A DNA stretch of 11,413 nucleotides from JAPXSY01 sp034003585. GTDB lineage: Bacteria; Verrucomicrobiota; Kiritimatiellia; RFP12; UBA1067. The translations under genes were made by a program, and so were the position numbers. Where the stretch lies: positions 1 through 11,413 of the forward strand of contig JAVEYH010000114.1 of NCBI GenBank assembly GCA_034003585.1. Direction: 5' to 3'. Of the stretch, positions 7,803-11,413 are shown one piece after another (within the stretch, counting starts at the first letter, position 1; each line of letters starts with the position of its first letter). The notes under the pieces are model-generated. The model searched no databases. It saw only the letters and a list, made by a program, of their open reading frames with translations, and was not told the DNA's origin.

Positions 7803-10048
7803 AGGCAACGAAACGTGCGGAACGGGTGTGTCGGTCTGTCGGAAAGTTCTTGCCCGCAATGATTCTGGCCCTCGGCGAGGGGCGGGCGGAGACGCTGACC
7901 TGGGTGGGCGGAACGAACGATTGGCAGGGTGCCGCGAATTGGACCAACTGGGTGTCGCCGGCGGCGTCCCGTGTGCCTGCGGATGGCGACACGGCGGTCG
8001 TGACGCAGGCCCGGGCCCGTGTGGATCTCTCTCAGACCTCGGCCCGCCTTGCCTCCCTCGTGATCAGTAACGCCACGGTCTCGTGCGCGGGGTGGGACAC
8101 GGTTTTGTACGCCACCCATCTGACGGTTTGGAAGGACGGTGTCTTGACGTGTGAAGGTCCCTTCACCCATGCGGCGATGTCCAACCGCGTGAATGTGGTC
8201 TGCGAGAACCTGCGGGTCGAGAACGGCGGCGCGATCCAGACGGACGGCAAAGGATACGCGGGCGGCAGCGGCGTCGCGTACGCCGCCGGACAGGGGCCGG
8301 GCGGCGGCGGGCCGGGCAGCGGGCCGTCATTGGGCGGCGGGGTCTTCTTCGGCGGGAGTCACGGCGGATCGGGGCGCAACGGGGCGAACCTGACCGCATT
8401 GTCCATCGGTGTGACCGGTTACCCCTACCTGGCGACCAACACCTACGGGACGGCCGAGGCGCCTCTTCTCCCGGGCAGCGGGGGCGTGGGGCCCAGTTCG
8501 GTTGCGGCAGGCTACATGGGCGGGTCGGGCGGAGGCGCGATCCGGATCGAGGCGCGATCCGTCATGGTCAACGGCCGGATTTGTGCCAACGGATCCGCCC
8601 CTGTCGGGTATTCGCACGCTTCGGCCGGCTCGGGCGGATCCGTTTACATCACGTGCGTCACGCTGGACGGCACGAACGGGACGGTCTCCGCGGATGCCGG
8701 CCCCTCCGGCGGCGGCTTGGGGGGCGGTGCCGGCGGCGGACGCATCGCGGTGGCGTATGCGCCCGCGGAGCAAAGCCTTCTGCCCGTGCCGACGGTTGCC
8801 TTTTCCGCCGCGCCCAGCCTGTCGGGCGGAAGCAATACCACGCTTCCGGGCGATATCGGAACCCTCTGGTTCCCCGACGGGCGCTTCTTTTCGCCGTCCC
8901 GTCTGTTCACCGGACAGTGGATGGCCCCGGAACCGGCCGAACTGACGTTGTCCGATTGGACCGTCAGCAACGTGTGGGTCCGTTTGCCAGTGACGAACCT
9001 GACGGTCGCGCAGGCGCTGAAGGTCGTCGGCACGGATTCGGGGAAGCACAAACTGGAGTTCGCCCGTCCGGTTACCGTGCAGTGCGGTCAGACGGAAATC
9101 AGCGGTGCCGCGCTTTGTGTCGGCAACGTGCCGTTGGAACGTACCCCGACGGGACGGAATCCGCATCCGCGGGACGCCGAAGGATCGTCTCTCTTGTGCG
9201 CGGGCGATCTGGCGCTGACGAATGCCGCGCGTCTGTACGTCTATGCCGGACTCTTCCGGTCCGGCCAGCCGGAGTGGTGCGGCGCGCAGGTCGGTGTGGC
9301 TGGCGATCTCGCGGTCGGCACCAACTGCTGGATCTTCCCGGTGGCCCATCCGACCAACGGCGCGGCGCCGGTCTTCAGCATGCGGAATCTGAGGGTTGCG
9401 GCGGGCGGCGGATTCAATGCCGACGCGCTGGGGTACTCGGGCGGCACGGGGGTGTACAACAAAGCCACCGCTTTTGGTCCCGGCAGGGCCACCGGCGGAA
9501 CCCATGGCGCAGGGTATGGCGGCGCGGGGACGCCCGGTTATCTGACCGGTTCTCCGGGACCCGGCGGGGTCTACGGTTCCGCTGAAGCGCCCACCGCGCC
9601 CGGCAGCGGGGCGAGGGCCGCGACCAGCGGTTTCGGCGCCGACTTCGGCCCGTATGGCGGCGGCAGTGTGCAGATCCGCGCGGAACGGGCGGTCGCGCTG
9701 AACGGCGTGATCTCCGCGAACGGCGGCAGCGGGATCGCGAACTATGGCGCGGGCGCGTCAGGGGGCGGCATCTACATCACCTGCGGCTCTTTCGCGGGGG
9801 CGGCGTCCGCTCTCTTGCGGGCCAACGGCGGCAACGGCACCTATCCGCACAACCTGTACGGCGGCGGAGCGGGCGGCGGCGGACGCATCGCCGTCTGGCG
9901 CAAGCGGGACCTTTCGGCGTCCGCCGCATCCAATTCGGTGAGCGGCGGGATCGGGTGGCTGCCGAACTCGGCGACAACCAACGCGGCGCCGGGATCGGTC
10001 ATCTACGGCTGGATCCCCCTGGACGGTACGCTGATCGAGGTCCGCTGA
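7799..10048 (+). CDS. Secreted glycine-rich beta-strand protein with two internal module copies
   Basis: I do not recognise a named family for this 749-residue protein. The first 30 residues look like a weak signal peptide (basic MKATKRAERVCRSVGK, short core FLPAMILAL, GRA before E31). Residues 33-115 carry the module LTWVGGTNDWQGAANW...VPADGDTAVV, shared with many secreted PVC repeat proteins and with the broken gene downstream. Two large glycine-rich copies follow at about 135-320 and 527-700. Each has the order LRV...GG, YGTAEAP or YGSAEAP, GGG.(I/V).I.A, NG.I.ANG, GG.(V/I)YITC, and a closing GGGAGGG(G)RIAV. The spacer (about 325-525) is beta-rich. The pattern fits an extracellular beta-solenoid or adhesin-like surface protein. 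I see no PEP-CTERM tail, no dockerin, no autotransporter barrel and no sortase motif; it ends in LIEVR. ATG 7799 overlaps the upstream stop. It may be a surface or matrix glycan-binding protein, but its function is unknown. Confidence 0.72.
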   Translation: MKATKRAERVCRSVGKFLPAMILALGEGRAETLTWVGGTNDWQGAANWTNWVSPAASRVPADGDTAVVTQARARVDLSQTSARLASLVISNATVSCAGWDTVLYATHLTVWKDGVLTCEGPFTHAAMSNRVNVVCENLRVENGGAIQTDGKGYAGGSGVAYAAGQGPGGGGPGSGPSLGGGVFFGGSHGGSGRNGANLTALSIGVTGYPYLATNTYGTAEAPLLPGSGGVGPSSVAAGYMGGSGGGAIRIEARSVMVNGRICANGSAPVGYSHASAGSGGSVYITCVTLDGTNGTVSADAGPSGGGLGGGAGGGRIAVAYAPAEQSLLPVPTVAFSAAPSLSGGSNTTLPGDIGTLWFPDGRFFSPSRLFTGQWMAPEPAELTLSDWTVSNVWVRLPVTNLTVAQALKVVGTDSGKHKLEFARPVTVQCGQTEISGAALCVGNVPLERTPTGRNPHPRDAEGSSLLCAGDLALTNAARLYVYAGLFRSGQPEWCGAQVGVAGDLAVGTNCWIFPVAHPTNGAAPVFSMRNLRVAAGGGFNADALGYSGGTGVYNKATAFGPGRATGGTHGAGYGGAGTPGYLTGSPGPGGVYGSAEAPTAPGSGARAATSGFGADFGPYGGGSVQIRAERAVALNGVISANGGSGIANYGAGASGGGIYITCGSFAGAASALLRANGGNGTYPHNLYGGGAGGGGRIAVWRKRDLSASAASNSVSGGIGWLPNSATTNAAPGSVIYGWIPLDGTLIEVR
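8201..8758 (+). repeat. Internal module copy 1 of the glycine-rich protein
   Basis: This encodes residues about 135-320, from the LRVENGGAIQTDG region to GGGAGGGRIAVAY. It shares the order of conserved blocks with copy 2: YG(T/S)AEAP, GGGAIRIEA versus GGGSVQIRA, NGRICANG versus NGVISANG, and SVYITC versus GIYITC. The DNA GGCGGCGGACGCATCGC occurs in both copies. Divergence between the copies indicates an old duplication kept at protein level. Confidence 0.7.
9377..9898 (+). repeat. Internal module copy 2 of the glycine-rich protein
   Basis: This encodes residues about 527-700, from SMRNLRVAAGGGFNADALG to GGGAGGGGRIAVW. It is the second copy of the module found at residues 135-320. The two copies are separated by about 200 residues with no third copy visible. 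Confidence 0.7.
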
Positions 10049-10086
10049 GCGTCCGCACACGAACTTGGCCCCATCCCTCTAGAATC

Positions 10087-10097
10087 GGGGAGGTGTC
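10087..10097 (+). repeat. Direct repeat, left copy (likely target-site duplication)
   Basis: GGGGAGGTGTC here is identical to 10250-10260. It lies directly outside the left terminal inverted repeat. Because edge bases are shared with the inverted repeat, the true duplication is somewhere between 8 bp (GGAGGTGT, 10089-10096) and 10-11 bp. Such flanking copies are typical of transposon insertion. Confidence 0.65.
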
Positions 10098-10115
10098 CAC
10101 GGCTATTTCTTTTAG
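10098..10115 (+). repeat. Left terminal inverted repeat
   Basis: CACGGCTATTTCTTTTAG pairs with the reverse complement of 10233-10250, differing only at the eighth base (A here, T in the reverse complement of the right copy). One further base on the outside (C10097/G10251) also pairs. This run is markedly more AT-rich than neighbouring coding DNA. Confidence 0.75.
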
Positions 10116-10125
10116 GGTTCTCTGC

Positions 10126-10146
10126 GGTCGTTTCGGGGAAACGACC
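10126..10146 (+). other. Internal hairpin 1 (9-bp stem, 3-base loop)
   Basis: GGTCGTTTC, loop GGG, GAAACGACC form a perfect stem. The central 15 bases (10129-10143) are an inverted near-copy of 10197-10211. There is no T-run after it, so it is not an intrinsic terminator. An alternative pairing of TAGGGT (10113-10118) with ACCCTA (10144-10149) would compete with it. Confidence 0.7.
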
Positions 10147-10195
10147 CTACCTAAACATGCCGGGATTTAAGCGCTTGCCTTCGTTTCCGGTAGCA

Positions 10196-10212
10196 ACGGT
10201 TCCCCGAACCGT
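10196..10212 (+). other. Internal hairpin 2 (7-bp stem, 3-base loop)
   Basis: ACGGTTC, loop CCC, GAACCGT form a perfect stem. Its loop is complementary to the GGG loop of hairpin 1. Its core TTCCCCGAA is the exact reverse complement of the hairpin 1 core TTCGGGGAA. Confidence 0.65.
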
Positions 10213-10219
10213 CCGTTTA

Positions 10220-10235
10220 TAGACAACATTGTCTA
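10220..10235 (+). other. Palindrome beside the right terminal repeat
   Basis: TAGACAA, spacer CA, TTGTCTA form a 7-bp inverted repeat overlapping the inner edge of the right terminal repeat by three bases. On the minus strand the neighbouring bases 10221-10216 read TATAAA, a -10-like hexamer pointing left. No partner for this palindrome is seen at the left end. Confidence 0.45.
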
Positions 10236-10250
10236 AAAGAAAAAGCCGTG
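10233..10250 (-). repeat. Right terminal inverted repeat
   Basis: CTAAAAGAAAAAGCCGTG on the + strand is the inverted partner of 10098-10115, with one mismatch in 18. It is directly followed by the right copy of the flanking direct repeat. Confidence 0.75.
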
Positions 10251-10260
10251 GGGAGGTGTC
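10250..10260 (+). repeat. Direct repeat, right copy (likely target-site duplication)
   Basis: GGGGAGGTGTC repeats 10087-10097 exactly. Removing the element and one copy would restore an uninterrupted sequence from AGAATC through one GGGGAGGTGTC to TCGAAATC. Confidence 0.65.
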
Positions 10261-10279
10261 TCGAAATCGAATTCACGGG

Positions 10280-10308
10280 TTGATTTTCCGATTCGCTTGC
10301 CCCATACT
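10280..10308 (+). promoter_or_regulatory. Putative sigma70-type promoter for the downstream secreted-protein gene
   Basis: TTGATT (10280-10285) and CATACT (10303-10308) are separated by 17 bases in a locally AT-rich stretch. Each matches the sigma70 consensus at four of six positions. Transcription would start near 10315 and leave an untranslated leader of about 115 bases before ATG 10429. This is by eye; promoter rules in this lineage are poorly known. Confidence 0.35.
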
Positions 10309-10370
10309 TTAAACAGTTTGTGGGAAGGGACGGTTCCGCAGGGCCTGCCGAAGGATCAAGGCGGGTGCGG

Positions 10371-10389
10371 CCGGACGGATTCCGTCTGG
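10371..10389 (+). other. Hairpin in the leader of the downstream gene
   Basis: CCGGACGG, loop ATT, CCGTCTGG form an eight-pair stem with one G-T wobble. It lies about 40 bases before ATG 10429. It is not followed by a T-run, so it is not a standard terminator. It could be a leader structure, or chance in GC-rich DNA. Confidence 0.3.
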
Positions 10390-10416
10390 AGGGTTTCGTT
10401 GAGGCGTTGAATCGTG

Positions 10417-10422
10417 AAAGGG
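10417..10422 (+). promoter_or_regulatory. Ribosome binding site for the interrupted gene
   Basis: AAAGGG lies six bases before ATG 10429. It supports this start together with the signal peptide encoded right after it, even though the frame stops 31 codons later. Confidence 0.5.
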
Positions 10423-10428
10423 CAAGCG

Positions 10429-11413
10429 ATGAAGACAAGGATGCGGGGCAGAGGGCTGGGACAGGCGTTGGCGCTTTGCGCTGTGCTGGCAAGCGGACGG
10501 GGTTGGGGTCAGGTGACGACGTGAACGAACCCGTCCGGCGGCGTTTGGCATGACGCGGGGAACTGGAACAACGGGGTGCCGGACAACAACGCGGCGGGGC
10601 TGACTCTGAATACCGCGTCGTATGTTGTGGACCTCGACAGCGCGCCGGTTCCCGCAATCACGAACCTGACGGTGCAGAATTACGACTGGTACTCGACACG
10701 TCTCAATGTGAACACCGGCACGCTGGATATCTCCCAGGGCGCGATTCTCATCCAGGGGAAGAAATCGGAGGTCTGCGTTAAAAGTAACGCCTGCCTGGGT
10801 TTCACGGGCGGCGCGACAACAGACGCTCAGGGCTTTTTCAAAACCCGGGCTGGCGGCAGTTTGCGGGTGGACGGGGGCTCCGTGTGTTTCACAGGACTGA
10901 CGTCCGGGGCGAGAGGCGCGATCATCGGGTTTGCCGGGTCCGGTTCCGTTGTCGTCACCTCGGGCGTCTTCCAGTTGACCGGCAGCGGGAATCCGGCGCT
11001 GCAGATCGCGCGCGGCGAATTCGCGAACGGGTATTTCGAGGCGGCGGGATCGAGCCGGGTCGATGTGGCCCAATTGATCGTCGGCATGTACGGCAAACAG
11101 AACCAGCCCGCCATGGGCAGGCTGGAGGTGAAGGACGATTCCACCTTTACGGTGGGGAACACGACGGCTTACGTGCCCCATTACCAGGCCGGAAGCGGCA
11201 TCAACAACACCGGGATCGTGGCGGTGAGCGGCAACGCGCTGCTCGCGTATCAGGGCAGCGAGTTCAATCTCGCGCCCGCCACCGGCCCGACAACGAACTT
11301 GGGTGTGCTGCGCATTACGGGCTCCGGGCGGTTCGCGGCCCCCAACGCCATCCTGCGCTGCGGCAACACCGATGCGGGGTCCGCGCTTTTCGAGATCGGG
11401 GAGAACGGCGTGT
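10429..11413 (+). pseudogene. Secreted beta-strand-repeat protein interrupted by TGA at codon 32 (3' partial)
   Basis: The frame starts with a signal peptide (basic MKTRMRGRGLG, core QALALCAVLASG, then GWG before Q28) and an N-terminal module read as VTT-stop-TNPSGGVWHDAGNWNNGVPDN. This is the same W...W...NW...VP layout as LTWVGGTNDWQGAANW...VPADGD in the 7799-10048 protein, and the stop (TGA, 10522-10524) falls exactly on the first conserved Trp, one base away from TGG. The frame then stays open to the window end, about 296 codons. It encodes beta-strand repeats such as LNVNTGTLDISQGAILIQG, AGGSLRVDGGSVCFTG and GSGSVVVTSGVFQLTGSG, a style typical of large secreted repeat proteins of planctomycetes and Verrucomicrobiota. 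It has its own leader and probable promoter. No suitable restart with a signal peptide follows the stop. The function is unknown; a surface or matrix protein is likely. A base error or read-through would make it an intact gene. Confidence 0.7.

Larger units (their letters stand above)
10098..10250. mobile_element. MITE-like 153-bp element with 18-bp terminal inverted repeats
   Basis: The stretch begins CACGGCTATTTCTTTTAG and ends CTAAAAGAAAAAGCCGTG. The two ends are inverted copies matching at 17 of 18 positions. Just outside them is an 11-bp direct repeat (10087-10097 and 10250-10260). No protein is encoded inside, so if it is mobile it depends on a transposase elsewhere. The interior contains two tight hairpins (10126-10146 and 10196-10212) that are near-inverted copies of one another, plus a palindrome near the right end (10220-10235), so the element is mirror-symmetric beyond its termini. 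It lies between the end of the operon and the promoter of the next gene, which it does not interrupt. A duplication of 8-10 bp and CA...TG ends would be compatible with several DDE families; I cannot assign one. An invertible segment bounded by the inverted repeats is a less likely alternative. Confidence 0.65.

Noticed and set aside
5172..7859. A second long minus-strand open frame (about 895 codons).
   Set aside because: Same composition artefact; low-complexity Arg/Pro-rich translation antisense to the 1334-aa protein.
8260..8360. GGC-rich runs in the glycine-rich gene as a satellite or CRISPR-like repeat.
   Set aside because: They are irregular glycine codons in frame, with no constant repeat and spacer lengths.
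9950..10048. A PEP-CTERM, dockerin or sortase signal at the end of the glycine-rich protein.
   Set aside because: The C-terminus (GSVIYGWIPLDGTLIEVR) has no such motif and no terminal hydrophobic helix with a basic tail.
10069..10090. CCCC...GGGG pairing after the operon as a transcription terminator.
   Set aside because: The stem is short and interrupted by a bulge, and it has no T-run after it. No convincing intrinsic terminator is visible after 10048.
10049..10428. A tRNA, small ORF or known riboswitch in the intergenic region.
   Set aside because: No cloverleaf, no start with a ribosome binding site and meaningful peptide, and no riboswitch core that I recognise; the structure present is explained by the inverted-repeat element and the leader.
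10522..10524. TGA reassigned to Trp throughout this genome.
   Set aside because: TGA ends three other genes here (3788, 7802, 10048), each followed by a new start, two with good ribosome binding sites or coupling and all with a fresh signal peptide. Reading through 3786-3788 would bury a signal peptide inside a fusion, and internal Trp codons are otherwise TGG.
10522..10524. Selenocysteine insertion at the TGA.
   Set aside because: The position aligns with Trp, not Cys, and the protein looks structural rather than redox-active. No convincing insertion hairpin was seen just downstream.

Overview
The window is GC-rich and every gene I can support lies on the + strand. The mix suggests a polysaccharide-degrading bacterium of the PVC superphylum, most likely Kiritimatiellota, Lentisphaerota or a related Verrucomicrobiota lineage. 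The reasons are a DUF4838-type secreted protein, a RhaT-type sugar/proton symporter, a very large secreted putative glycoside hydrolase with jelly-roll modules, and glycine-rich or beta-strand-repeat secreted proteins whose N-termini carry a 'W-x-G...W...NW...VP' module. No 16S or other phylogenetic marker is present, so this placement is inference.

Layout. Positions 3-935 hold the 3' part of a RhaT-like membrane transporter whose start lies upstream of the window. After 21 bases comes a secreted DUF4838 protein (957-3788) with C-terminal CBM9-like and CBM4/9-like modules. After 9 bases comes a 1334-residue secreted multidomain protein (3798-7802), a candidate glycoside hydrolase of no family I can name. 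It overlaps by 4 bases (ATGA) a secreted glycine-rich protein with two copies of a large internal module (7799-10048). Tight spacing and the overlap make these four genes one likely operon: secreted enzymes and binding proteins act on a glycan outside the cytoplasm and the symporter imports a released sugar, possibly L-rhamnose or a similar deoxysugar.

Positions 10049-10428 contain no gene. They hold a compact 153-bp element with 18-bp terminal inverted repeats (17 of 18 matching), flanking 8-11 bp direct repeats that look like a target-site duplication, and two internal hairpins that are inverted near-copies of each other with a compensatory base-pair change. This is best read as a MITE-like non-autonomous transposable element. 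Downstream of it are a plausible sigma70-type promoter and a leader of roughly 115 bases.

From 10429 to the window end runs another secreted beta-strand-repeat protein. Its reading frame is interrupted by TGA at 10522-10524, just after the signal peptide and exactly where a conserved Trp is expected. The frame is otherwise open to the end of the window (about 296 codons), so this looks like a recent nonsense mutation, a base error, or a read-through case.

The most unusual items are the symmetrical 153-bp element with its flanking repeats, the Trp-to-stop change, and the unassigned 1334-residue enzyme-like protein.
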